A DNA stretch of 64,000 nt from Balaenoptera acutorostrata (taxonomy: Eukaryota; Chordata; Mammalia; Artiodactyla; Balaenopteridae). Positions 46,201 to 56,026 of this stretch are shown one piece after another (positions within the stretch are counted from its first letter, which is position 1; each line of letters opens with the position of its first letter). The stretch lies in assembly GCF_949987535.1 (NCBI RefSeq), contig NC_080075.1, positions 38,872,269 to 38,936,268 on the forward strand. The letters run 5' to 3'. A program made the translations under genes and the position numbers. A model generated the notes under the pieces. That model had not been told where the DNA came from and ran no database searches. It was given only the letters and a program-made list of their open reading frames with translations.

Positions 46201-49200
46201 TTTCTTTCTTCTAACTCTAAAATTCTGATTCACAACTGAAATAGCAACATAAAGTAGCCTAAGAAAAGAAGTTTGCTAGTGGTGACTAGTTGGATAACTG
46301 CTAGCCAGAGAGCTGACTTTACTCAGCAGTGAACAGAGTGTGGTTAAAGTACTGATCTTAGAGGGGAATCAATAATGGCACCCTGAATGGTGTGACCTTG
46401 AAATTCAGTGGATAAAGAGGCAAACAACAAGAAGAAAAAGTATCACTACTGCTTTTTACCTATAAACTGTTTTTTCAGGTAAAAGCATCTTTTAAAAAAA
46501 CATTAACAGTTGTTAGTAAAATATTAAATTCCTAAACAAGAGATGCAATGGCTATAAGACTGATGAGTACAAACTGATGCGGAAGATAAAAATTCAATGG
46601 GTACCAAACTGAAATAGAAAAGACAGACCAAAAAGAATGCAGTCATAATGAGAATTATACAACTATGCTAAGTTTGAAAGTCACTGTTCAATGATGCCAA
46701 AACATAAGAGGAAGGTCTGCTATATGTTTTGGGTGGGGGGGTGGGGGGGGGCGGGGGAAATTTAGGTATTGAACAGGTCTTTCCTGACACATTTTGCTAA
46801 GCTTCTAGCACTAATGGCTATGGCTGTTTCATCTGAAAATTATCACCAGGAGAAAGACTGCATGGCCAAAATGTTAAGTGAAAAATATATACATGTTTAT
46901 ATAATGTATATATAATATATACATTGCATGCCAAAGAATAGTGGTAAGAAATATCACTTTATATAGAGCATCTTTACAATGCATTTCAGATGTTTGTTAA
47001 GTATCTTCACCTGAATCAGAAGTATGGAGCCAAGCACAGGTCATGCAATCTAGTGATGGAGGTTAGGCATCTCAGCACAAAATTCTGATATGCATGCTGA
47101 ACTCTTCAATTTGAATGTTAGAATGCAGACCTACACAGGCTCAAGCCAATTCAGAAATAAGTTTGAATTTCCACTGGGAAATATTGTTTTCACTGGTTTC
47201 CCAAAAGCCTAAAAGCTAAAGCCTGTGAGGATCACAAACTACCATAAAAAAGTACAGAATAAACTTGTTAATTCATTATTTATATGTGTATTTTTTAAAA
47301 AGAGAAATGTGTGCATGAAACAGAATAAAAGGACATATTTGCTTAAAAAGAGCTTTTAAAAAATATAAGTAGGGCTTCCCTGGTGGCGCAGTGGTTGAGA
47401 ATCTGCCTGCTAATGCAGGGGACACGGGTTCGAGCCCTGGTCTGGGAAGATCCCACATGCCACGGAGCAGCTGGGCCCGTGAGCCACAATTGCTGAGCCT
47501 GCGCGTCTGGAGCCTGTGCCCCGTGACGGGAGGGGCCGCGATAGAGAAAGGCCCGCGCACCGCGATGAAGAGCGGTCCCCGCACCGCGATGAAGAGTGGC
47601 CCCCGCTTGCCGCAACTGGAGAAAGCCCTCGCACGAACCGAAGACCCAACACAGCCAAAAATAAATAAAATAAATAAATAAATAAATAAGAAAATCCTTT
47701 AAAAAAAAAAAAAATATATAAGTAGCAAGAGACCAAGTTCCATCTTCCAGCAAAAATGTTAGATATGCTTAAATGTTGCTGAAAATTCCTACACTTGCTT
47801 ATAAATAGGGAGAGAGTCCCTTGATTACAAGTACATAGAGGTGTATATGTATGCATAGAGGTGGCAGCAGCTGAATACATATGGAGCTGCAACTAACCTC
47901 CATTAAATTAACACACATTAATTTCTATTAAAAATCTTCTGTTAAATTAACACACATGCTTTTTATTAGGTTATCTAGACTTTTAATCAAGTCTATAATT
48001 AAATTATATAAGAAAGATGATAAGTATGAGGTATGACTAGGCAAAAATGACAGGTGACAGCTAACTCTGATAAAATAAGCAATAACTTGTGGGGCTGTAA
48101 CACGTGGAAGTGGTTGGATAGAGAAGAGGAGAAGGAGGCAAGTAAAAGTAGCAACAAGTGGCCTCAAGTAAGAACAGCTCCATTTCCAGAAAACATACCA
48201 GGCAGTTACTCAAATTACTTTCCTAATACCTAGCATTGTAGGAATAAGAATGTTGACTGAGGCAGAAGTGAGAATGTGCCGTGGGAGAAGTAATTTTGGA
48301 ACCTGCATAGACATGGCAGGCCTGGGAGAGCAGCTGATAGCCAGAGGTCAATATAAGGCCAATGAAAAGAAGAGAGCTAAGGACAGATTCAACCTACTGA
48401 GACATTTTGCCCAAGGCACCTTGCCTGTTGCCCAACCATCAATAAGGCCAGGCATTTTACGCATTAGGTCCCCTTGCCCACTAATTCAGTGCCAGTAATA
48501 AACTGGGTTCAGAAGGATGTTTAAGCTAAGCCCAAGTATAAACCACAGTGGTACACAGCAGTAATATTAGATGTTTCTTGAAACACACCTGAAAAAGTAG
48601 GACCTTGCTTTACAAAATTATTTTCCAAAGTATGTTCTTCAGAAAAGGGTCCTGTGGCCAAGTAAATTTGAGAAATGAAGTAAAATTAAATAGGGTTATT
48701 CATTGCAAGATTCTTCAGAGTCCTTAATGTGTGGGTTGTGAATCTCCAAGGGTGGTTGTAGGGTATGATATGAAATATTTCCCAAACTTACTTCACTGTG
48801 GAACCCTTCTTTAGTGGAGCATTTCTGGGGATTAGTGTTCAATGGAACACACATTTTGGAAAAGGCTGTCCAAACATACATTACTGTGTTAGACATAATC
48901 AAAGATGATATTTAAGGTTAAGAAATGACAAACACAGCAAGAATATGTTTTAGAAATGGTAATGTTCATTAAGAATACTAATATTTTAAAAAACAATGTT
49001 TAACCAGCACTGAGTCAGTTTCTAATTCGATGTCAAAAAACTAAGCAAACCAAAGTGGCTATGTTCTCTCAGATAAAAAGTGAGAGGGAAGGCTCTGATA
49101 TTAAACATATTAGACTGAAATACGATTTGTGCTTAAATGTCCCAAGGAGGTAAAGGATAAGAAAGGTAAGAGAGCTTTCTTTTTTTCCTAATCCACAGAA

Positions 49201-52200
49201 TGTTTTGTTAAAGGCTACATCATTTTTAACTTAACAGCTTTATTCAAACTCTCAAAACAACAGTTTTTGATGTAATAAACACACCTAAATTTTATTACTT
49301 TATAAAATTTTTGCAGGCTTCAGGAAAAACACACTACAGCAGACTTGAAGAGCTGGTATAAATGCAGTGTTTTCCATTTTTTTGAAATCTAGCACTTACC
49401 AGATTTGTGTGTCAGTAATAATGATCACATAATGTTCAAGCCGTAAGGGATTTTTAGAGATGCTTGCTTCAAAGTCCTCATTTTATAGGTAAGAAGACTA
49501 AGTCCTGGATAGGTTTAAAGGACTTACCCATAACCAGCCAGTTCTCAAATTGCCTTTTCTATTTTTTAAAATTAAAGAGAATTTGCTCATTGTATTTCAA
49601 GGGATGTTAATAAGTAACTGAAATCACATCCATCATGAAACTAAATTTTAAAAATATTTTAAAAACTGGAAGTTATATATTAAGGGAAACAACAATGTGT
49701 GTGGACATACATGTATATACATGCATAAAAATATCTACATACATCCAGATATTTTTACCTGGAATTGGTCAGATGTACATGTGTTCATTTCTGGTGACAT
49801 AGTGGTTGTCTGACCGATGGAAGCGATTTTCTCTGCAGCAGATAGTGGTTTCAACGGTTCCTTGGTGGGCTCTAACATACCCTGAAAAAGGCATATTAGC
49901 CATTAATGGGGGGGAAGGATCAGCCCATAAACTTTACAAGAAAGTTAATCTAGCAGAAAGCAGAAAGAAAACAGGTCATCTGGAAAGAACTGAAGACAAA
50001 AAGGAACTAGTCCTAAATTTTGCTTAGTGAAAATCTTATAGCACTATAATGGGAAATGTTTCATAATAATACCTTTGGAATCCAAACTTTCTGAAGCAAG
50101 ACGTTGTAATTGAACTGGATTTGTTGTAAAGTGCCTGGTTATCACTGTCACACAAAAGCATAAGCACATGGGATGGTGGGGTTGGGGAAGAGGCAAGCAG
50201 AACAGTATATTACATCCATGCCCTAAGAATCCAACATTATTCTGATGTTTCAGATCTGAAACTGCAGGAAAGGGAACTCTTCATACACATTACACCAAGG
50301 TGGTGCTTGGAGAGGTGAGAGCTGATTCTAAAACACACCATATAATGTGATGACGTCTACATGCTTCAATGTGAATTTAGTGTTTGATCCTTGTTCCACT
50401 ATAGATGGGAACCTTAGTTCTTGGTTCTTTGGACTGGCAAAGCAGAGACAGTCATTTCAGAGGGGAAAACATCTTACATATTCCACTATGAATCTAACAC
50501 ACTTTTTGAGTAAGAGAGAAAAACATTCAAGATGGATGTAGAAACAAAGAAGAAGAAAAAAATCAGCATTTTGCATTAATGTTCTACCAAACACTAAAAA
50601 TAATGGGTAATAATCCAGGTTACTGGCATGAAAAAAGGCCCAAGCTTTTACAAATTTAAAAATAATACTTGATAAGCTCTTGAATAGTTATCAACCAAAT
50701 AAAAGTCTCCCTTTACTACTGGGGAAAAAACCCCAAAGCTGCTAAGTCAGGAATCTTATAGTTAGAATCTATACATTTCTAAAACCAAGTTTTCAGGAGA
50801 CTCCCCCTACGCTCATAAAATCAAGCATAGGCTAAATAAGCAATTTACAGATTTAGTTCTTAACAGTGCATGTGAAAGGCTTTAATCTAGCAGCTTGAAA
50901 AATGAAAATAAATTCATGGTCTAATTCAATACCATACACATTATACAGGCTTTCTAGTGTGCCCTTCTACAAAGGCTCCATGCATTTGGCAAACAATTAC
51001 TAGTCTTAGCCAACTTTTCTAATGTGAGCTCTCCCTTAAGTCAGTGGTTCTCAAAGTGGTCCCCATCAGTAGCTTCTCTATCACCTGGGAACTTGTCAAA
51101 TGTGCAAATTTTTGAGCCCTACCCCAGACCTACCGAATAAGGAACTATGGGGGTGGTGCTCAGCATTCTGTGTTTTAACAAGTCTTCCAAGCAATTCCAA
51201 TGCACATTGAAGTCTCAGAGCCAGTGACTTAAATGACAATTTCAGGTACTATTCCTCCAGATGAGATCAAAAGATACTTAACATCACATGTGTGTAAAGC
51301 ACCATGGGAAAAATTCAGGTATCATTAAAATTTGAAACCAGATATGAAAAAGAATAAGTTTCTAAATATAAGGCAACACAAAGATGGAGGAGGAGATGAT
51401 ACATTCACTAAACCAACTTTGGTATTAAAAGCTTACAAAAATGGTAAAATTACATTACTAATAAAAGGTTGTAATTAAGATAGGAAAAAAAGCATAGACA
51501 TTAGTCTCTAATTCCACATAAAACTTAAAGAATTGGCTAATGTGCTGACCCTAACACAGAGCATTAAGTAGGTTACTGTCGCCAACATGCTGAATGAAAA
51601 GTGCCCACAAATTAAATTTCCTACTTCCTATTCAGAATGTGACAATAACACCACCAACAATCTCTAGAATGCTACTCCCTGAGGAAAGAGATCCACATAA
51701 CCAGAAAGTTAAAGAAACGTTCTGGATTACATTTACCTACAACATAAAAGAGAGTAGGGATGATCAAGGTGTTTTGAAAATACAAGATAACCATTCACAA
51801 AGGAGTAGAAACTGATTTTTTTAAAAAGGTCAAGCACAGAAGTTTTTGTGCAATTCCACAAAACAAAACAAAGCAAACATTTCAATTTAATAACAATAAT
51901 TAGAGCTTATTCATGGAAAAGTTTGCAGATTAAAAAAAGGTCAAGTTCCACAGCAAATTCATTTTCACATGCACATAAAGGGTTTTTAAACTTAAACTCC
52001 ATACCAAGGGTTCCTCAGTTATTTTTTTCTCTATCTTAAACACAGTATTTTTTTCTTATTTTCAAGTTATTGGTGAAAGAATTTAAAAATATTTTTAGTT
52101 TGACAGGCCATTTTTATGCACCAATAACTCAAAGACACGCCAAAAACCACAAACAAGTCAAACTTTAAAATGTGACTGAGTCTTGATAAGGTACAGAATG

Positions 52201-55200
52201 AAAATTCCTCAGTTTTCCTGGACTACCTGGCATATCTGAAAAAACAAAATTCAACACGTTTAAAACATTAATGGAAAAACTAAATACCAATTATGGGTCC
52301 TGACTCATTTTCATTTGCTATAATTTGATATTTCCAAGCTTTGATATACATCCATGGCTTCAATACTGCATTATTTTAAAAAAATCGCAAATGCATTAAA
52401 ACAAGTGATAGCTAAGGCTTCAGATACTTCAGCTTCTTCTTTTTAAAAGCAAATTAAAAGAGAGAGACTTCCAAAGGTGCATTTTACAAAAAGTTATGAG
52501 CACTAATATTACTAAGATAAAAAATAATCTTCAATCTAAAACAAAAGTGTCTATAATTAATAGAATACAGAAAAATATCCTCAGATCAAGACTTGAAGGG
52601 ATTTATGAGATCGAAAAAGGATACTGTATTTATTCTCTTAATGGCCCCACAGTAAATGCCCCTTAAAATACACTTTCCATGTCGTGCTATGTAAGATGAT
52701 TTTACAGAATAAATGCAGCAATGATAAACACATGCAAAGACATCTTTGTACTTACCAATCCTGCTGCATACATGGGCACTATAACAGGTTGCTTCTTATT
52801 GCCCGTGAAGAGCTATATATGTACGTTAGAGAGAAAGAACATATATTTAGAGAATGATCTGTCACAGAATGAAAGTTTCCAAAATATGCTTGTAATGCTT
52901 TATTACATATATCGTGAATGATAAATTGAAGAAACTGTTAAATTGCCCTTATGGGGTTATATTTTTGATCTCCTAGCCCAATTCCTTCATTTTATAGTTA
53001 AGGAAAAACACTAAAACAACTTTTCCTAAAAATAAGAAATATTACAGAAAAATCTAGATAGATTTATGCTTAAAAGTTGGCATATTCAAAAATACATGAA
53101 CATGTTAAACCAACTAATATTTATTTTTCTGAGGAACTAGTTTCAACAGAAGTGTGACAGAATTTAAAAACATTTTTCATAGGCTGATTAAAGGATTTTC
53201 CAAGGTACTAATAAACTCACAATGTTTCGGGTGTCTATTCCCAAGGAGCACAAGAGCTTCTTGTTGCTATGGGAGCCGCCCCACTGATATCTCAAGCCAT
53301 GTGCATCATGGATGTCCTGTAGCTCAGCCCACACATCCAGCAGTTCCCTGCAAAGGTCACGATGAAGCCACCAACAATGGGTTACTCAATAGCTTTCACC
53401 ATGAATTCTACTTTTAATGTGACTGTGAAATATACATTTCAATTAATCTTGTGTCTAACATGAGTATATAAGTACTATCTGAATGAAATCAACAGCCAAC
53501 ACTTAGTCATTGGAAAAGTAACTAAGTTAAACTCATTTGAAACAATCAAGCAAAAATTGGGCTGGTATGTTATTCTTTTTAAATTGTAAGGCAAAAATAT
53601 TTAAAAGGAGGAAAGATACCACCCAGCATCCCACCATCTTTCTGGAGCTATTTAATATGTTTTCTCCTTGAGTCTTGACCCACAAATACACAGTTGTAAT
53701 TACAGCATATTTAAAATTCTGTATTCTATTTTCAGATTTTAAGCATTTCCTTATGTACATATGTATCTTTTTCAGTGGTTGTGTAATGTTCTATTAGACA
53801 GATGCATCATCATTTATTTAGCCACAATCCTACAGTTTTAATTAAGTTGTTCTTACTGTTTGGCTCCTATTGCTAGTAGTGCAAGAATATCTTCCTGTAT
53901 TTTATGGTGTGTGTTATTGCAGAATTGTGTTATTTCCTTAGAATGAATCTCTTGGGTCTAAGAGTATGAACTATCTGCACAGCTAGCATATTTTTAAAAA
54001 ATATCTACAGTTTAAAGATGGCAAAACATCAACCTTTTTGTCCCCTTCTGTTCTCAGAAATCACCCCAAAACAAAAGTCAAGAAGCAAAAATAATATTCA
54101 TCTTCAATGAAATTAAGAAATACTGCCTCCAGAGGTGGGGAGTAATGAAATGTAACAGAAGTACCCAGGAATAAGAATAACTTAGAAATTAAAATTAGCA
54201 AGTCAATCTAGACCCTCTAACATCTAATAATTAATAGGAGTTCCAGAAAGAAAACGGAGGCAATGGAGGGAAGGTAATTGTCATTATAAGAGAATTGCTC
54301 AATACTGAAGAACAGAAGCTTCCAGATTGAAAGGTTCCTACCTAGTACTCAGTCCAATGAATGAAAAAAGATTCATATCAAGATACTTCATTGTGAAATT
54401 TCAGAACACCAGCAACAAAAGACCCTAAATTATAAATTTGATGTAGGGGTAGAATAAAGTAAAATTTTACCTCCTGTGTACCTTTTTCTCTCAGGAGGCT
54501 ATTAGAGGATGTGCTCCACCAAAATGGGATTTAAGTGAAGGCAAGTCCCAAGACAACATGTGTTTAGGGGGCCTAGACTGATCCATTCCAGATTGGAAGG
54601 AATTGGAAGATGGAGGACTCCAGGTAAAAAATGGAATGGTCAGCTTGATAGGTTTTATCACAAGTAAAATTATATTAACAGGCTGTTGGAGGGTAGGGAA
54701 AGACTCAGTAAATGAAAAAGAGAGGCAATTATTAAATCCAGGAAAAAGGTATACTATAAAGAAAATAGTGGCTTAGCTGTGAACACTATATATATGATCA
54801 TAATAATGAAAATACCAAATAACAATTTAACCAAAAACTATGATATAAGTATACTGGGAAGATGAAGAGAAGAGAATAGCAGATGTAAGATCTAAATTTT
54901 CATCTATCATACTAGGAAATCAAAAAATAATATATAAAATTGATTAGAATATCGATTTAGAATTTCTTTTTAAAAAGCTCAAAAATGGACAAGTAGAGAG
55001 TCTTTTAAATCATATCTTTTAGCACAATATAATTTTTTGAATTTAAACACAGTAATGTTTTAGAACCTTAATGGTTTAAGATAACCTTAGATAACCTTAT
55101 AAATTAGAACACTTGATACTAACAAATATACATGCTATCTGAAAAGTGTCTACTACTTACCCACTTTCAGCTAAGGCCTCTCTTCTTTTTATTGGCAAGG

Positions 55201-55312
55201 TGCTTGTTTCCAGCAAGTGCTTCAGGGAAGTAACTTCTTCTTCAGTATCAGGGACAAATATGGAAGGAAAACATGCTTCGAAAATTCGCTCCAGGCGGTT
55301 TAGTAAAGCTGT
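31098..55312 (-). CDS. AFTPH: Aftiphilin, C-terminal 290 residues (8 joined exons; 5' part outside window)
   Basis: Span of the coding exons seen here, read on the minus strand: 55312-55161, 53347-53221, 52812-52756, 49881-49759, 43777-43717, 42189-42106, 38233-38110 and 31242-31098. Joined they give 873 nt, an open frame of 290 codons plus TGA. All introns are GT-AG and all phases match. I recognised the product from stretches such as WGGSHSNKKLLCSLGIDTRN, LLNLDFFGPVDDSSSSSSTT and VIASLPDLTFMHAKVL. Known for the family: aftiphilin is a clathrin accessory protein of trans-Golgi and endosomal vesicles. It binds the AP-1 gamma ear and AP-2, and forms a complex with gamma-synergin and p200 (HEATR5B). 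Human aftiphilin is about 936 residues, so roughly 646 N-terminal residues, including the adaptor-binding motifs, must lie to the right of 64000. No stop, frameshift or lost splice site is seen, so this is a live gene and not a processed copy. Confidence 0.96.
31564..31680 (+). mobile_element. CHR-1-like SINE
   Basis: GGGAACTCCCTGGTGGTCCA, TGTTCGATCCCTGGTCGGGG, a short tail and GTTAC at both flanks. Antisense to AFTPH. Confidence 0.88.
32765..33078 (-). mobile_element. CHR-2-like SINE
   Basis: Same type as the copy at 21591-21900: GGCTGTGTTGGGTCTTCGTT, CAGACGCGCAGGCTCAGTAG, GCGCCACCAGGGAAGCCCC. The flanks repeat ACTTTTT (from 32757 and at 33079-33085). Confidence 0.9.
34530..34606. repeat. 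AT-rich (ATAT/ACAT)n low-complexity tract
   Basis: A run of ATATATAT, ACATAT and GTATAT units inside the L1, about 75 bases. Confidence 0.8.
35457..35517 (+). repeat. Three tandem copies of a 22-bp unit in the L1 3' UTR
   Basis: The unit TCTGGAATTAGATAGTGATG is repeated three times with slight changes; the last copy lacks part of the unit. Most L1 copies have one such segment. Confidence 0.75.
38110..38233 (-). CDS. AFTPH: AFTPH coding exon G
   Basis: This exon is 124 nt. The acceptor is ATTTTATACTATAAG and the donor is GTAAAA. It enters in phase 1 and leaves two bases (AG) that complete an arginine codon in the last exon. The peptide starts GVDPELYELTTSKLEISTSS and continues LKVTDAFARLMSTVEKTSTS. 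The LKVTDAFARLMSTVE part could form a helix. It is followed by a 6.9-kb intron that holds an L1 and two SINEs. Confidence 0.95.
38234..42105 (-). other. AFTPH: AFTPH intron F-G (3.9 kb)
   Basis: AT-rich and largely unique, without a SINE or L1 I can name. This makes it the longest repeat-poor stretch of the gene here. No exon-like frame with splice sites. Confidence 0.8.
42106..42189 (-). CDS. AFTPH: AFTPH coding exon F: 84-nt probable cassette exon with clathrin box
   Basis: This exon is 84 nt, with both boundaries in phase 1, so inclusion or skipping keeps the frame. It encodes SGGSTLLNLDFFGPVDD followed by six serines and TTIP. LLNLD fits the clathrin-box pattern L-L/I-x-L/F-D/E that binds the clathrin heavy-chain terminal domain. 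The donor (CAG then GTCAGC) and the acceptor (GAATTTCAAG, with no pyrimidines next to it) are both weak, as expected of a regulated exon. I recall a human aftiphilin isoform 28 residues shorter, which would match exactly, but I cannot check that here. A TC-rich tract lies 40-75 bases upstream of the acceptor. Confidence 0.92.
42190..43716 (-). other. AFTPH: AFTPH intron E-F (1.5 kb) before the cassette exon
   Basis: GTACGT donor and a weak TTTCAAG acceptor. A T/C-rich tract (complement of the + strand 42225-42265) lies 36-76 bases upstream of exon F. It could be bound by a polypyrimidine-tract regulator. No repeat recognised. Confidence 0.75.
43717..43777 (-). CDS. AFTPH: AFTPH coding exon E
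   Basis: This exon is 61 nt. The acceptor is TTTTCAACTCTAG after a T-rich tract and the donor is GTACGT. It starts in phase 0 and leaves one G of a split codon. It encodes ESLPPVQFDWSSSGLTNPLD. The split codon becomes Ala when the 84-nt exon F is included and Gly when exon F is skipped, giving NPLD-A-SGGS or NPLD-G-VDPE. Confidence 0.94.
44753..44972 (+). mobile_element. CHR-type SINE with perfect 12-bp target-site duplication
   Basis: GGGGCTTCCCTGGTGGTGCA, GGACACGGGTTCGAGCCCTG, AAGACCCAACACAGCC and an A-rich tail. The duplication AACTTTATAATC is perfect at 44741-44752 and 44973-44984. Confidence 0.93.
45150..45482 (+). mobile_element. L1 3' UTR end
   Basis: GTGGTTGCCAGGGGTGAGAG, then CTTCCTGTGAATCTATAATT and ATTTCAAATAAAATTTTAAA: a sense L1 3' end with its A-rich tail, heavily 5' truncated. 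Confidence 0.65.
46731..46757 (+). repeat. G-rich tract with G-quadruplex potential
   Basis: GGGTGGGGGGGTGGGGGGGG followed by GCGGGGG: four or more G-runs with one-base loops. The G-rich strand is the plus strand, the template strand for AFTPH; the transcript is C-rich here. Confidence 0.85.
47373..47715 (+). mobile_element. CHR-2-like SINE with internal 24-bp duplication
   Basis: Complete copy: GGCTTCCCTGGTGGCGCAGT, GGACACGGGTTCGAGCCCTG, GGAGCAGCTGGGCCCGTGAG, GAAGACCCAACACAGCC and a long A/AAAT tail. A unit starting GCACCGCGATGAAGAG occurs twice in tandem, 47557-47580 and 47581-47604. The duplication ATATAAGTAG flanks it at 47363-47372 and 47716-47725. Confidence 0.92.
49759..49881 (-). CDS. 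AFTPH: AFTPH coding exon D
   Basis: This exon is 123 nt, 41 codons, phase 0 at both ends. The acceptor is a good TGCCTTTTTCAG and the donor is GTAAAA. The peptide starts GMLEPTKEPLKPLSAAEKIA, continues with a Ser/Thr-rich part (GQTTTMSPEMNTCTSDQF) and ends in Q. It looks like a disordered linker with possible phosphorylation sites (TMSP). The intron to exon E is about 6 kb and holds two SINEs and an L1 end. Confidence 0.95.
49882..52755 (-). other. AFTPH: AFTPH intron C-D (2.9 kb)
   Basis: GTAAGT donor and TTTTTCAG acceptor. Apart from a MER5A-like MITE at 51043-51231 it is AT-rich unique DNA. Confidence 0.8.
51043..51231 (-). mobile_element. MER5A-like hAT MITE
   Basis: GTGGTTCTCAAAGTGGTCCC, CACCTGGGAACTTGTCAAAT, CCCAGACCTACCGAATAAGG, GTGTTTTAACAAGTCTTCCA in MER5A order, antisense to the copy at 14146-14299. 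Confidence 0.8.
52756..52812 (-). CDS. AFTPH: AFTPH coding exon C (57-nt small exon)
   Basis: This exon is 57 nt, exactly 19 codons, phase 0 at both ends, encoding LFTGNKKQPVIVPMYAAGL. The donor is GTAAGT. The acceptor (ACATATATAG) has almost no pyrimidine tract, but a CTAAC branch-point-like element lies about 15 bases upstream. Being small and symmetrical it could be skipped without a frameshift, but I have no evidence that it is. Confidence 0.94.
52813..53220 (-). other. AFTPH: AFTPH intron B-C (408 bp)
   Basis: Short AT-rich intron with a GTGAGT donor and an ATATATAG acceptor. No repeat seen. Confidence 0.9.
53221..53347 (-). CDS. AFTPH: AFTPH coding exon B
   Basis: This exon is 127 nt. 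The acceptor ends CCTTTGCAG and the donor is GTGAGT. The first base completes the split glycine codon from exon A, and the exon ends in phase 0 after an isoleucine codon. The peptide runs from ELLDVWAELQDIHDAHGL to WGGSHSNKKLLCSLGIDTRN and ends in I. This block was the most recognisable part of aftiphilin in the window. The intron to exon C is only 408 bp. Confidence 0.96.
53348..55160 (-). other. AFTPH: AFTPH intron A-B (1.8 kb)
   Basis: GTAAGT donor and TTTGCAG acceptor. An old antisense L1-like segment lies at about 53580-53990 (TTTATTTAGCCACAATCCTA, then TTGCAAG-type remains). The rest is AT-rich unique DNA. Confidence 0.75.
55161..55312 (-). CDS. AFTPH: AFTPH coding exon A (first one in window, probably exon 3)
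   Basis: This exon is 152 nt. The acceptor is TTTTGATGCAG and the donor is GTAAGT, a strong match to consensus. It starts in phase 0 and ends with two bases (GG) of a glycine codon. The peptide begins TALLNRLERIFEACFPSIF and ends REALAESG. It looks like an amphipathic helical segment rich in leucine and charged residues. No catalytic motif is expected in a trafficking adaptor accessory protein. If the human gene has one non-coding and one very large 5' coding exon, as I recall, this is exon 3; that numbering is recall and not visible here. Confidence 0.95.
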
Positions 55313-55529
55313 CTGCATCAAAACACCCCCCAAAAGTTTATTTTCATTTTTGTAATTTTAATAATGTCATAGCTTTATCATTAATACACACACACACCCC
55401 CATACACCAATATCCTGTCCGCTACTAGGGGGTGGGGGAACTACCAGTCAGATACAGGAAACACTAAGTGAAAGAAGCATAACTACTCATAGAACAGCTT
55501 TAAATAATTGTGTAACGACAAATAAATGT

Positions 55530-55665
55530 TGTTACACACCAAGCATCATGCCTGGCACTTTACAAACATTATCTTACTTAATCTATTACAAAATTCTACA
55601 AAGAAGAAATTACTACCCCATTGTACAGTGAGAAAGCAATCTCAAAGTTTGAATAATCTGCAAGC
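55530..55665 (-). mobile_element. MIR SINE
   Basis: AAGCATCATGCCTGGCACTT, then CTACCCCATTGTACAGTGAG: antisense MIR. Confidence 0.65.
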
Positions 55666-55847
55666 AAAAACAAAACCAAAAAAACCAGACAGTATTCATA
55701 ATCTTTCCATAACACTGGGGTGTTTCTTACTAGCACTCACATACTCTATAGAACAATAAGATTGGTGCTTGCAAAAAGTATTATCCTATTATAGTTGAAC
55801 AGAACCTGGATATGAACACGTGAATTCTGAAAACCTTATTTACAATT

Positions 55848-56026
55848 TTTAAAAAATTTTACTGAAGTATAGTTGATTTACAATGTTTTGTTAATTTCTT
55901 CTGTACAGCAAAGTGACTCAGTTATACATACATATATATTCTTTTTCATATTCTTTTCCATTATGGTTTGTCACAGAATATTGAATATAGTTCCCTGTGA
56001 TATACAGAATGACCTTGTTGTGAAAA
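55848..56026 (-). mobile_element. L1 3' fragment (cetartiodactyl type)
   Basis: TTTACTGAAGTATAGTTGAT, TGTACAGCAAAGTGACTCAG, TTGAATATAGTTCCCTGTGA and ACAGAATGACCTTGTTG: the reverse complement of an L1 segment very common in cetartiodactyl genomes. Confidence 0.8.

Larger units (their letters stand above)
43778..49758 (-). other. AFTPH: AFTPH intron D-E (6.0 kb)
   Basis: Holds two CHR-type SINEs, an L1 3' end, a G-rich tract, a decayed MIR (about 46075-46210) and AT-rich unique DNA. 48600-48900 may be an old DNA transposon remnant that I cannot name. Confidence 0.8.

Noticed and set aside
47343..47892. Frames of 96-160 codons on both strands
   Set aside because: They lie in a CHR-type SINE, whose high G+C body gives open frames in every copy (also at 21.6-21.9 and 32.8-33.1 kb).
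48250..48498. 82-codon plus-strand open frame in an intron
   Set aside because: No similarity to a known family recognised, no promoter or poly(A) context; chance frame or an unidentified old repeat.
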